From Gemmatimonadaceae bacterium (lineage in GTDB: Bacteria; Gemmatimonadota; Gemmatimonadetes; Gemmatimonadales; Gemmatimonadaceae), in contig JANXUN010000015.1 of the NCBI GenBank assembly GCA_025356185.1, positions 1-17,528 on the forward strand: a stretch of DNA of 17,528 nt, read 5' to 3'. The translations under genes were made by a program, and so were the position numbers. Shown here in pieces: positions 1-7,281 of the stretch; position 1 is the first letter of the stretch, and each line of letters starts with the position of its first letter. The notes below the pieces were generated by a model. The model saw only the letters and a program-made list of their open reading frames with translations. It was not told the origin of the DNA and made no database searches.

Positions 1-2
1 TG

Positions 3-740
3 CTGACGTTTGGTATCGACACCATGATTCCGTTGTACATCGAAGCCGTCGGTCCGCAGGCGCCATCATCGGTCGACGTGCGCGTCCTCGGCGAAAATGA
101 CGTCGAAATGTGGAAGACCACGCTCGAGTTGCCGTTACGACTCGGCGTGCGCAGCAACACGATCGCGATTTCGGCGTCACGACTGGGCGTTGGCATCTCG
201 AACATCATCGTCACCGCCGCGGGGCGCGCCGATACGGCGCGCACCCGACTGCTGGTGAGTTTGGGCGATGATCTGCCCGTCGCGACATTCGAAGAGATGC
301 TGACCTATTTGCGCTACTTCACCACGGCGGAAAAACTCAAACCGTTGCGCGATGCCACGCCGATACAACGATCGGAAGCGTGGAGTCGGTTCTTGAAAGA
401 CACGGACCCGGTGCCCGGTACGCCCGAGCACGAAGGATTGCGCGATTACTTCGCGCGCATTCGTACCGCGAACGCGCGCTTTCATGACGATGGCCCCGTC
501 GGTTGGCAGACCGATCGTGGTTCGGCGTACGTCGCGCTTGGCGATCCCGAAAACATTTACGACTCGGGCACGCAAGACCCCAATCAGCGCGTGCGCCAAC
601 AGGTGTGGGAATATCGCGCACTGCGGTTGCAACTCGTGTTCATCGATCAAACCGGTTTCGGACGCTGGCGTCTCAGTCCCTCGCAGCGCGCGGAGCTTGA
701 TAACGCCGTGCGTCGGAAACTCTCGTTGCCACCGTCGTGA
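3..740 (+). CDS. GWxTD domain-containing protein, 5' end outside window
   Basis: The reading frame is open from the first bases of the window to TGA at 738-740, so the true start lies upstream and only the C-terminal ~245 codons are seen. The name comes from a GWQTDRG motif at 501-521, followed by a YVALGDPENIYD segment and then a WEY...LQLVFIDQTGFGRWRLSP tail. This is the usual layout of the GWxTD domain, a C-terminal module of unknown function common in Gemmatimonadota and Acidobacteriota. In such proteins it often follows beta-rich, periplasmic-looking regions. The part upstream here (about 30-290) is also beta-strand-like (VDVRVLGEND, NTIAISASRLG). No membrane segment is visible in the retained portion. 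Its stop codon overlaps the start of polA by four bases, which suggests co-transcription. The molecular role is unknown. The family assignment is good, but any function would be a guess. Confidence 0.8.
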   Translation: MTFGIDTMIPLYIEAVGPQAPSSVDVRVLGENDVEMWKTTLELPLRLGVRSNTIAISASRLGVGISNIIVTAAGRADTARTRLLVSLGDDLPVATFEEMLTYLRYFTTAEKLKPLRDATPIQRSEAWSRFLKDTDPVPGTPEHEGLRDYFARIRTANARFHDDGPVGWQTDRGSAYVALGDPENIYDSGTQDPNQRVRQQVWEYRALRLQLVFIDQTGFGRWRLSPSQRAELDNAVRRKLSLPPS

Positions 741-3706
741 GCGACGTCGTCAAACCCGTCGCGCCACGACTTTTCCTGATTGATGGCTACGCGCTGATTT
801 ATCGCGCGTTCTTTGCGCTGCTGTCGCGACCGCTGCAAACCAGCCGTGGCGAGAACACATCGGTGGCGTGGGGCATTGCCAACTTTCTCAAGCGATTGCT
901 AGTCACGCACAAACCCGAACTGCTGGGGTGGGTGCATGACTCGGGCGCGACGTTTCGCGACGAGCTGTACGCCGACTACAAGGCGACGCGCGAGAAGCTG
1001 ACCGACGAACTGCAAGCCGATTTTGATCAAGGGTTGGCGCGCGCCACACAACTGCTCGCGGCATATGACATTCCGGTGTTGGCGGTGCCGGGATTTGAAG
1101 CGGACGATGTGATCGGCACGCTCGCACGCAAAGGCGTCGATGCGGGCTACAACGTCGTGATTGTGTCCGGCGACAAAGATTTTCAACAGCTCGTGCGCCC
1201 AGGGGTGTGGCTGCTCAACCCCGGTCGCGGCGGACCGGCCAGTGTTGAAGAACAGTGGGTCGGCGTCGAAAACGGCAGTGATCGATTGGGCGTGAGTCCC
1301 GAGCGCGTGGTGGACTATCTCGCGTTGGTCGGTGACTCGTCTGACAACGTGCCGGGCGTCAAAGGCATTGGTGAAAAAACCGCAATTGAATTGATCAATC
1401 AGTTTGGCGCGCTCGAAGACATTCTGGCACACGCGGCAGAGGTTACCAAAAAGCGTCCGCGGGAAGCATTACTCGAGTTGGCCGACATCGCGCGATTGTC
1501 GAAACAGTTGGTGACGATTCACTGTGATGTGCCGATCGCACTCGACCCCGCATCGTTGACCGTGCGCGCGCCCGACGTGCACACGCTGCGTCGTTTGTAT
1601 CATGAGCTCGAGTTCACGTCGATGCTCAAAGATCTTGGTGCAGCACCAGCAGATGAGTCATCGGCTGGTGGCGCAACCGCGCCGCTCGTCGTGTCGGATG
1701 ACCGCGACGCAGGCGCCGCCGCCCGCGCAAACATTCCGAGCGATCGACCGTCACCTCCATCCGTCCGCGCGAGTGACAGCGGCGTTTCTGTATTGACGGA
1801 CGCGACGTACACAACGGTCGACACGATTGAGGCCTTGCACGCGCTGCTGCAACGCGTCCGTGAAGTGCCGTACATCGCGTTTGATACCGAAACGATCACC
1901 GATATCGACTCGCCGGTTGCGGTCGATGCTCTCCGCGCGCACTTGGTGGGATTGTCGATCGCAGTGGCACCAGGCGAAGCGTATTACTTGCCGTTCGCAC
2001 ATCGTGGTGATGACGGAGCTGGCAATCTGGCACTGCTCTCCGGCGACGCCGGCATCGCCGGTCGTCGCATCAGTGCGGGCATGACAGAACCGGTCAACCT
2101 CCCGGCATTTGCGAGCGATGCGATTGCGCCATTGCGCGCAATGCTTGCCGATGCATCGATCAAAAAAATCGCGCAAAACGCCAAGTACGATGCACTCGTC
2201 TTGCGCGGCGCGGGTGTGCGCGTCGCGGGCGTGGAGTTCGATACCATGCTCGCGAGCTATGTGCTCGATCCGGGACGTCGCTCGCACGGCCTCGACTCAC
2301 TTGCGTTTGAGTTTCTTGGTCACACGATGACCGCGTACGAGCAGCTGTGCGGTAAAGGTCGCGCGCAACTGCCGTTCAGTGTCGTTCCCGTTGACGCCGC
2401 GCGCGATTACTCGTGTGAAGACGTCGACGTGACCATGCGATTGCGCGCGCTCTTTGACCCGACGCTTACCGACCACGGCATGCAGGCGCTGTTGGCCGAT
2501 ATGGAAGTGCCGCTTGTCGAGGCATTGTGCGACATGGAATGGGAAGGCATCGCGATCGATCTGGATTGGTTCGCGTCGCTCAAAACGCGATTCAAAACTG
2601 AACGCGAAAAAGTCGAGCAAGCGATTTACGCGACCGCCGGTGAAGAGTTCAACATCAATTCCAATCCGCAGCTTCGCAAAATTCTCTTTGAGAAGTTGCA
2701 GTTGCCGGTGAAAAAGAAAACCGCGACGGGCCCCAGCACCGATGCGAGCGTCTTGCAAGAGCTCGCCGAAGAAGGGCACACGCTGCCCACGCTGCTGATG
2801 GAGTATCGCGAGCTGTTCAAGCTGGAAGGCACGTACATCGATGCGTTGCCGCGCATGGTGAACCCACGCGATCAGCGATTGCATACGTCGTATAACCAAA
2901 CGGTCGCCGCAACCGGACGACTGTCATCGAGCGATCCGAACTTGCAAAACATTCCAGTGCGCCGGGAACTGGGACGCGAGATTCGCCGCGGTTTCGTCGC
3001 CCGAAACGGATGGCAGCTGCTGTCAGCCGACTACTCGCAAATCGAGCTGCGATTATTGGCGCACTTGTCGGGAGACCCCGCGTTCGTCTCGGCATTCAAA
3101 GCCGGTGGCGATATCCACAAGCAAACAGCCGCGATCATTTTTGGAGTCGATCTCGCGGATGTGAGCAGTGAAATGCGCGCACGAGCGAAAACGATCAACT
3201 TCGCCACGATCTACGGCCAGGGCGCGCACGCGCTGTCGCGTCAGCTGAAAATCGCGAATGCCGAGGCGAAGCTGTTCATCGAGACATACTTCGAGCGCTT
3301 TGCGGGCGTGAAAGCGTTTCTTGAGCAGTGCGTGGTCGATGCGAAAGCGCGCGGGTATGTCGAAACGTTGTTTCATCGTCGCCGATACATTCCCGAATTG
3401 CGCGAACGCAATCACAACATCCGTGCATTCGGCGAACGCGTCGCTGCAAACGCGCCCATTCAAGGGTCGGCGGCCGACCTGATCAAATTGGCGATGTTGC
3501 GCGTGCATCGCGCGCTCGCGCGCGAGGGGCTTTCGTCGCGCATGCTGTTGCAGGTGCACGACGAATTGGTGTTCGAAATCGCGCCCAATGAAGAGCACGC
3601 GATGCGCACGCTGGTAAAGCGAGAGATGGAAGGCGCAGCCGAGCTGCACGTGCCGCTTCTTGTCGATATGGGGTTCGGCCGAGACTGGGTGGCCGCGAAG
3701 AGCTGA
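737..3706 (+). CDS. polA: DNA polymerase I with 5' nuclease, proofreading and polymerase domains
   Basis: This 989-residue protein is a full three-domain Pol I, which fills gaps, removes Okazaki RNA primers and acts in excision repair. The 5' nuclease (about 8-290) shows GFEADDVIG (D123, D124), SGDKDF (D146, D148) and GVKGIGEKTA. The 3'-5' exonuclease looks active: FDTET (D383, E385), QNAKYD, and YSCEDVD for the Tyr-x3-Asp motif. The polymerase domain has TGRLSSSDPNLQNIP, motif A SADYSQIELR (D765), motif B RARAKTINFATIYGQG and motif C QVHDELVFE (D942). The O-helix keeps Phe, as in E. coli. It is about 60 residues longer than E. coli Pol I because of a Ser/Ala/Asp-rich linker near 300-350 and a loop insertion near 425-452 inside the exonuclease domain. 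The start is GTG at 737, overlapping the upstream TGA. No Shine-Dalgarno sequence is visible, so translational coupling is likely. Identity is essentially certain. Confidence 0.98.
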   Translation: MSDVVKPVAPRLFLIDGYALIYRAFFALLSRPLQTSRGENTSVAWGIANFLKRLLVTHKPELLGWVHDSGATFRDELYADYKATREKLTDELQADFDQGLARATQLLAAYDIPVLAVPGFEADDVIGTLARKGVDAGYNVVIVSGDKDFQQLVRPGVWLLNPGRGGPASVEEQWVGVENGSDRLGVSPERVVDYLALVGDSSDNVPGVKGIGEKTAIELINQFGALEDILAHAAEVTKKRPREALLELADIARLSKQLVTIHCDVPIALDPASLTVRAPDVHTLRRLYHELEFTSMLKDLGAAPADESSAGGATAPLVVSDDRDAGAAARANIPSDRPSPPSVRASDSGVSVLTDATYTTVDTIEALHALLQRVREVPYIAFDTETITDIDSPVAVDALRAHLVGLSIAVAPGEAYYLPFAHRGDDGAGNLALLSGDAGIAGRRISAGMTEPVNLPAFASDAIAPLRAMLADASIKKIAQNAKYDALVLRGAGVRVAGVEFDTMLASYVLDPGRRSHGLDSLAFEFLGHTMTAYEQLCGKGRAQLPFSVVPVDAARDYSCEDVDVTMRLRALFDPTLTDHGMQALLADMEVPLVEALCDMEWEGIAIDLDWFASLKTRFKTEREKVEQAIYATAGEEFNINSNPQLRKILFEKLQLPVKKKTATGPSTDASVLQELAEEGHTLPTLLMEYRELFKLEGTYIDALPRMVNPRDQRLHTSYNQTVAATGRLSSSDPNLQNIPVRRELGREIRRGFVARNGWQLLSADYSQIELRLLAHLSGDPAFVSAFKAGGDIHKQTAAIIFGVDLADVSSEMRARAKTINFATIYGQGAHALSRQLKIANAEAKLFIETYFERFAGVKAFLEQCVVDAKARGYVETLFHRRRYIPELRERNHNIRAFGERVAANAPIQGSAADLIKLAMLRVHRALAREGLSSRMLLQVHDELVFEIAPNEEHAMRTLVKREMEGAAELHVPLLVDMGFGRDWVAAKS

Positions 3707-3769
3707 CGCAGCGGGTCGATTCGCGCAAACGACTGTGGTTTTCTTGCACTTTGCACGGAATCGGGGTGG

Positions 3770-3789
3770 GTGCGAGAGCGACTCGGCAC
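3770..3789. promoter_or_regulatory. Interrupted inverted repeat between polA and the pilin gene
   Basis: The arms gtgcgag (3770-3776) and ctcggcac (3782-3789) pair with one bulged G around the loop agcga. The repeat lies about 65 bases after the polA stop and about 65 to 85 bases before the sigma-54-like element at 3855-3870, a usual distance for an activator (enhancer) site of a sigma-54 promoter. No U tract follows it, so it is a poor intrinsic terminator. A tandem TTGCAC/TTGCAC pair lies nearby at 3744-3756. Its role is a guess from position only. Confidence 0.2.
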
Positions 3790-3854
3790 GTGAAAGCAGT
3801 CCAGTGAGCTCATAAACTATTACAGGGCAATCGCTTACCAACTTTTTGCAATCG

Positions 3855-3870
3855 CGGCACCGCCGTTGCT
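3855..3870 (+). promoter_or_regulatory. Sigma-54 (RpoN) -24/-12 promoter for the pilin gene
   Basis: The sequence cggcaccgccgttgct has GG at 3856-3857 and GC at 3868-3869, giving the invariant GG-N10-GC spacing. It also contains the full GGCAC and TTGCT blocks of the consensus TGGCACG-N4-TTGCW, with only the first T and the G after CAC different. Transcription would start near 3881, leaving a leader of about 74 bases before the pilin ATG at 3955. Type IV pilin genes of Pseudomonas, Myxococcus and Geobacter are known to use RpoN with a PilR-type activator, so element and gene fit together. Regulation of this copy by RpoN is an inference. Confidence 0.6.
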
Positions 3871-3905
3871 ACTGCATTGGGTATGAGCGGGGCGTTGCCC
3901 TCGCC

Positions 3906-3922
3906 GATCGGCTCATCCGATC
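3906..3922 (+). promoter_or_regulatory. Small hairpin in the predicted pilin mRNA leader
   Basis: A perfect 6-bp inverted repeat, GATCGG-ctcat-CCGATC, lies between the predicted start of transcription (near 3881) and the pilin start codon (3955). It could form a short stem-loop in the 5' leader that affects stability or translation, or it could be a protein site. Six-base palindromes are common, so this is weak evidence. Confidence 0.2.
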
Positions 3923-3943
3923 TCGTCGTTTTGAGCACTTACC

Positions 3944-3948
3944 GAGAG
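3944..3948 (+). promoter_or_regulatory. Ribosome binding site that sets the pilin start
   Basis: GAGAG ends six bases before the ATG at 3955. It supports this ATG over the in-frame upstream ATG at 3877, which would put 26 extra residues in front of the prepilin leader. The upstream ATG also falls at or before the predicted transcription start. Confidence 0.4.
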
Positions 3949-3954
3949 TTTCGT

Positions 3955-4344
3955 ATGCCCCAGTCACGCCATGCACGAGGGTTCACGCTGATCGAGCTAC
4001 TGATCGTAGTCGTGATCATTGGCATTCTTGCGGCCATCGCGATCCCGAAGTTTCAGGAGACGAAGGGCAAAGCATTTGCCTCGTCGCTCAAAAGCGACCT
4101 AAAAAACCTCTCGTCGGTGCAGGAAGACTACTTCTACTTCAACGAGACGTACGCGAACTCGATGGGTCTGCTCAACTTCAAGCCGTCCAGCGGTGTAGTG
4201 ATGACAATCGTGGAGTCTACGACGCGCGGTTGGTCGGCGACGGCGACGCATCCCTCGGCCTACCCGATCACCTGTGCCGTGTTTTACGGACAGGCCTCCG
4301 CGGTAGCACCCGCGGTGGCCGAAGGGCTGGTGAAGTGTCAGTAG
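3955..4344 (+). CDS. Type IV major-pilin-like prepilin
   Basis: This 129-residue prepilin has a short basic leader, MPQSRHARG, followed by the class III signal FTLIELLIVVVIIGILAAIA. Cleavage and N-methylation by a PilD-type prepilin peptidase would occur between G9 and F10. Glu at mature position 5 (E14), needed for pilus assembly, is present. The long N-terminal helix continues through IPKFQETKGKAFASSLKSDL. The globular part is short, about 75 residues. It contains GWSATATHPSAYPITC, a segment typical of small pilins of deep-branching Gram-negative phyla. C107 and C128 probably form the C-terminal disulfide loop. The protein would anchor in the inner membrane and polymerise into a surface fibre for motility, adhesion or DNA uptake. 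No other pilus assembly gene lies in the window. A minor pilin or pseudopilin is possible, but size and sequence favour a main subunit. Confidence 0.88.
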   Translation: MPQSRHARGFTLIELLIVVVIIGILAAIAIPKFQETKGKAFASSLKSDLKNLSSVQEDYFYFNETYANSMGLLNFKPSSGVVMTIVESTTRGWSATATHPSAYPITCAVFYGQASAVAPAVAEGLVKCQ

Positions 4345-4399
4345 TGCCGGGCCTGCACGGGGGCTGCTAAATCGTCGTGACGCGTCGTAGTATGGCACC

Positions 4400-4762
4400 A
4401 TGGCGGCGCTTCCTTCGATTCGCAAAGACACAGTCGCGACGCGTCGCGAAGCGCGGCTCCTCGAGATCAATCGATCTGCCGGTGCGCGCGAGTTCATAAA
4501 GCGGCGAGACGGAATGATTCACGCGATGGACGGCGGCTTGTGGCTGCATCGGCACGTTTGGCGCGGTGAACGCATGGTGCACTTAGTGAGCACCGATCGC
4601 GCGCGTTTGTTGGCGTACGGCGACGCGATCGGAATGCCAGCGTCGCGATTGCAGCACAAGCCCTTGCGCGACCCACGGACAGCTCTTCGCGTCGACGCGT
4701 GGCACTGGGATCTCGGTGGACCCATCTATCCACCGCACGACGACGCCCTGATTACTCGCTAA
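4400..4762 (+). CDS. Small uncharacterised protein, possibly DUF4031-like
   Basis: This gene encodes 120 residues if read from the ATG at 4400. Later in-frame ATGs at 4514 and 4526 are plausible alternatives, and no clear ribosome binding site separates them. The protein is soluble, with no signal or membrane segment, and has a basic, Arg-rich N-terminal third. The C-terminal half (LWLHRHVWRGERMVHLVSTD, then RLLAYGDAIGMPASRLQHK and RVDAWHWDLGG) resembles the small DUF4031 family. That family typically has HLVSD, then ELHAFAxxIGLP and a later HYD-like segment. The match is from memory and partial. It lies 55 bases after the pilin gene on the same strand and ends only 11 bases from the convergent transporter gene. 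Function is unknown. Codon use looks like that of its neighbours, so it is probably a real gene, but this is not certain. Confidence 0.55.
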   Translation: MAALPSIRKDTVATRREARLLEINRSAGAREFIKRRDGMIHAMDGGLWLHRHVWRGERMVHLVSTDRARLLAYGDAIGMPASRLQHKPLRDPRTALRVDAWHWDLGGPIYPPHDDALITR

Positions 4763-4773
4763 GACTTCACGCG

Positions 4774-6144
4774 TTACGCCGTAACCCGGCGTGCCTCGGC
4801 GTCTGCCGCGCGCGCCGCGCGTTCGCCTTCAGGAACGTTCACAAACGCGAGTAGTGTGCCACCCACCACGAAGAAGGCAATCACCCATAGTATCGCCACG
4901 CGACTGCTGCCGCTCTGTCCAACGGCGATGGCAAACACGAGCGGTCCGAAGATACCGCCAAACTTTTCGAACACGGAATAGAAGCCAAAGAATTCACCGC
5001 TCTTGTGCTTGGGAACCATGTTCGCGAAGAGCGAGCGACTCAGTGCTTGCGTGCCACCCTGGACAAGTCCTACGAGACACGCCAACACATAAAATTCGCG
5101 CGCGCTCGAGATGCCGTACGCGTAAATACAGATGCCCGTGTAAATCACGAGCCCCAGAAAGATGGCGGTCTTCGCGCCGATCTTTCCCGCCAACGAGCCA
5201 AACGCAAACGCAAACGGAATTCCAATAAACTGCACCAGCAGAATCGCCGTGATCAGATCGGATTGCTGAATGTGAATCTCCGAGCCGAACGCGGTCGCCA
5301 TCTTCACAATCGTTTGAATGCCGTCGTTGTAAATCGTGAAGGCCAGCATGGCGAGCGCGGCTTGCTTGTAGCTGCGCAGTTCGCGCAGCGTTTCGCCCAA
5401 GCGTGTGAAGGCGGCGCGCAACGGATTCGCGTCTGTGGTTTCGTCCGACTCAACGGTGCGGGGCGGTTCAGGAACGCGCCGCAACAGTGGAATCGAAAAC
5501 ACCAACCACCAAATGCCGACGGACAAAAACGCCAAGCGCGACGGCAATGTCGCTTGCGACGCGGTGAGTCCTTCGCCGTGCGGTAATCCAAATGCGCCCG
5601 GATTACTGATCCACGCGAGATTCAGCGCGAGTAACAATCCGCCACCGATGTATCCAACGGCGTATCCTGCGGTCGAGACACGATCCATCTCGTCGTCACT
5701 TGCGATGTGCGGGAGCAGGGATTCATAAAACGTCAGACTGCCCGTCGCACCGGCGATCGACAATACAAACAGCACGGCCGCAAACATCATCATGCCGCTT
5801 TGGATAAAAAACATCATCGCGGTCGCGGTGACGCCTAACAGCATGAAGCCCACCAAGAAGCGTTTCTTTGCAGCGCGATAATCGGCAATAGCCCCAAGAA
5901 TCGGCGCGATGACGGCGATCACAATTGCCGCGATCGTATTCACGTACCCCAACGCCTGCGTGGTCTGGGCTGGTGTCATGCCTGCCGCGGCCACTTTTAC
6001 GAAATAGATGGGAAAGACCGCGGTTTGAATCGTGGTCTGCATCGACGAGATAGCCCAGTCGTACATCGCCCACGCGCGCAACTCCGGACGATGCAGGCCG
6101 AGTGCATTGAGGACGCCGCGTGAAGCTGTTGGGCTCTTCGCCAT
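4774..6144 (-). CDS. MFS transporter, UMF1/Atg22-like family
   Basis: This 456-residue membrane protein has about twelve hydrophobic segments in two sets of six. They are joined by a charged cytoplasmic loop (RRVPEPPRTVESDETTDANP...LRELRSYKQ). The N-terminal signature RPELRAWAMYDWAISS is diagnostic of the UMF1 ("unknown major facilitator") group, related to fungal Atg22 vacuolar amino-acid exporters. Other family-like pieces are GAIADYRAAKKRFL after TM2, YIGGGLLLALN, YNDGIQTIVKMA at the start of the second half, and GGTQALSRSLFANMVPKHKSGEFFGFYSVFEKF. The substrate of bacterial members is not established, and small-molecule or amino-acid efflux is only a family-based guess. The start is the ATG at 6144, with no visible Shine-Dalgarno sequence. 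The gene diverges from a lipoprotein gene across a 74-base gap that contains a perfect palindrome. Its stop sits in a small GTTAC/GTAAC repeat without a U tract. Confidence 0.9.
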   Translation of the reverse strand: MAKSPTASRGVLNALGLHRPELRAWAMYDWAISSMQTTIQTAVFPIYFVKVAAAGMTPAQTTQALGYVNTIAAIVIAVIAPILGAIADYRAAKKRFLVGFMLLGVTATAMMFFIQSGMMMFAAVLFVLSIAGATGSLTFYESLLPHIASDDEMDRVSTAGYAVGYIGGGLLLALNLAWISNPGAFGLPHGEGLTASQATLPSRLAFLSVGIWWLVFSIPLLRRVPEPPRTVESDETTDANPLRAAFTRLGETLRELRSYKQAALAMLAFTIYNDGIQTIVKMATAFGSEIHIQQSDLITAILLVQFIGIPFAFAFGSLAGKIGAKTAIFLGLVIYTGICIYAYGISSAREFYVLACLVGLVQGGTQALSRSLFANMVPKHKSGEFFGFYSVFEKFGGIFGPLVFAIAVGQSGSSRVAILWVIAFFVVGGTLLAFVNVPEGERAARAADAEARRVTA

Positions 6145-6171
6145 TAGGAGTCTCGTAAAGAGGGAGGAATT

Positions 6172-6193
6172 GACACAGATTAGTGTCTGTGTC
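6172..6193. promoter_or_regulatory. Perfect 8-bp-arm palindrome, candidate operator between divergent genes
   Basis: GACACAGA (6172-6179) and TCTGTGTC (6186-6193) are exact reverse complements separated by ttagtg. The 22-base dyad lies between the starts of the minus-strand MFS gene (6144) and the plus-strand lipoprotein gene (6219). Its left arm overlaps a consensus -35 hexamer TTGACA (6170-6175), but no convincing -10 box follows at the right distance. Size and symmetry suit a dimeric repressor. Alternatively, it could form a hairpin in one of the leaders. No regulator gene lies next to it. Confidence 0.4.
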
Positions 6194-6218
6194 GATCCAC
6201 TCGAAGTCCAGCAGCTTT

Positions 6219-7193
6219 ATGAAACGTTTGCGCGCGCAAGCTACGCGCCGAAACTGCGTGCGCGCGACGTTTGGACTCGTCGCAGCAGTCGTTCTGGTCG
6301 CCAGCGCGTGCGATGCGACGCCCAAGAGCGGCGCGAACGATTCTGCTCGCGCGGCTGGCGCTTCACCGTTGTCCCCTACGAGCGCTCCCAGCATGGGTGC
6401 GGCGGCATGGAATGCGGATGCGGGGCCGTTTCTTGTGTTGCCTACCGTCGACGGCGGAGTAAACGCCGGTTCACTCCTGCGCCCGGATGCCACCGAGCTC
6501 AATGTCGGCGACACGACGGGTCTTGGCGCGATGCGAGGAAATGGCCAGCTCGACTTGTTTGCACGCGGTGGCAAGGTGGGTTTGGCCACACTGTCAATTG
6601 AGCGCGCGGCAAGCGTCGAGCAGGGGTGTACGGCATGGCCGGTTGCACGTTTGGCGATCGGTACGCAAACCTCGATGCCATGGACGGCGGCGTTTCTGGC
6701 GGGACGCGTAACGGCGATTCAGCTCGACTCCATCGAAGGACTTTCACCGCGAGACTCTGCCCGACTGGTGGTGGATCTGACGCGAATGGCGTCGGCATTG
6801 CGCGATGACACCGTGGCCACGTTTCACGGCCTCCCGTTCGTGGTCCTGCGCGCGTGGCGGACAAAAGGGCTGTCGCCGGAGTTTGTGGTCGCTACGCTCG
6901 CGCGACGTGTGAATCAAGAAGACTCACCAAAAGAAGAGCGGTTGGTGATGGTCGTGGATCAAACCGGTACAGATTCGAGGCAGTGGACGATCGCGTGGCA
7001 CGAGCGCGCGTCGGGGCGCGAAGAAGAGCTGGTCGTCGCTGAGCCGCTGCTCGCCTATCGCACGTCGCGCGGCAGCGACGTGCATCTGCTTTTTGGTCGC
7101 GACGATGGCGATGCACTCGGCGCGGCGATTTTGACGCGCACAGCGACCGGATGGCGCGTGCTGTGGGAGAGTGCGGTCGCGGGCTGCGACTGA
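6219..7193 (+). CDS. Uncharacterised lipoprotein
   Basis: This 324-residue protein starts at ATG 6219 with a lipoprotein signal: a basic region (MKRLRAQATRRN), a hydrophobic stretch (FGLVAAVVLVASA) and a lipobox cysteine at C31. A GTG at 6183 in the same frame would add 12 residues before the basic region and is less likely. After the lipid anchor comes a Ser/Ala/Pro-rich tether to about residue 60. A mixed alpha/beta domain follows with no motif I recognise. Segments such as DLFARGGKVGLATLSIERA, VTAIQLDSIEGLSPRDSARLV and VVDQTGTDSRQWTIAWHE suggest beta sheet. Two further cysteines (in QGCTAWP and the terminal AGCD) could form a disulfide in the periplasm. It diverges from a UMF1 transporter and is followed 88 bases later by tex. 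Function is unknown, and it may be lineage-restricted. Confidence 0.8.
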   Translation: MKRLRAQATRRNCVRATFGLVAAVVLVASACDATPKSGANDSARAAGASPLSPTSAPSMGAAAWNADAGPFLVLPTVDGGVNAGSLLRPDATELNVGDTTGLGAMRGNGQLDLFARGGKVGLATLSIERAASVEQGCTAWPVARLAIGTQTSMPWTAAFLAGRVTAIQLDSIEGLSPRDSARLVVDLTRMASALRDDTVATFHGLPFVVLRAWRTKGLSPEFVVATLARRVNQEDSPKEERLVMVVDQTGTDSRQWTIAWHERASGREEELVVAEPLLAYRTSRGSDVHLLFGRDDGDALGAAILTRTATGWRVLWESAVAGCD

Positions 7194-7281
7194 CAGATCG
7201 GCGCAAAATGCGTCGACGTGCTGTGAGGGCGCGAAGTCAAGCCGTAGAAATCACGTCGCCTGCTGTCTACGTTCCGCGCCT

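Noticed and set aside
3053..3841. Long minus-strand open frame opposite the end of polA
   Set aside because: It lies antisense to the conserved polymerase domain, reads as Arg/His/Cys-rich nonsense, and results from the GC-rich codon pattern of polA.
4773..4785. GTTAC-gcc-GTAAC repeat over the stop of the MFS gene, between two convergent genes
   Set aside because: A five-base stem with a three-base loop and no T run on either side is too weak to call a terminator.
6161..6172. AGGGAGGA followed closely by a TTG on the plus strand, suggesting a strong start site
   Set aside because: The frame from TTG at 6170 is not the lipoprotein frame and runs into low-quality Arg-rich sequence. The lipoprotein signal clearly begins at ATG 6219.
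5723..6589. Minus-strand open frame of 288 codons across the MFS start and lipoprotein gene
   Set aside because: It crosses two genes with clear family or signal-peptide evidence, and its protein has no recognisable feature.
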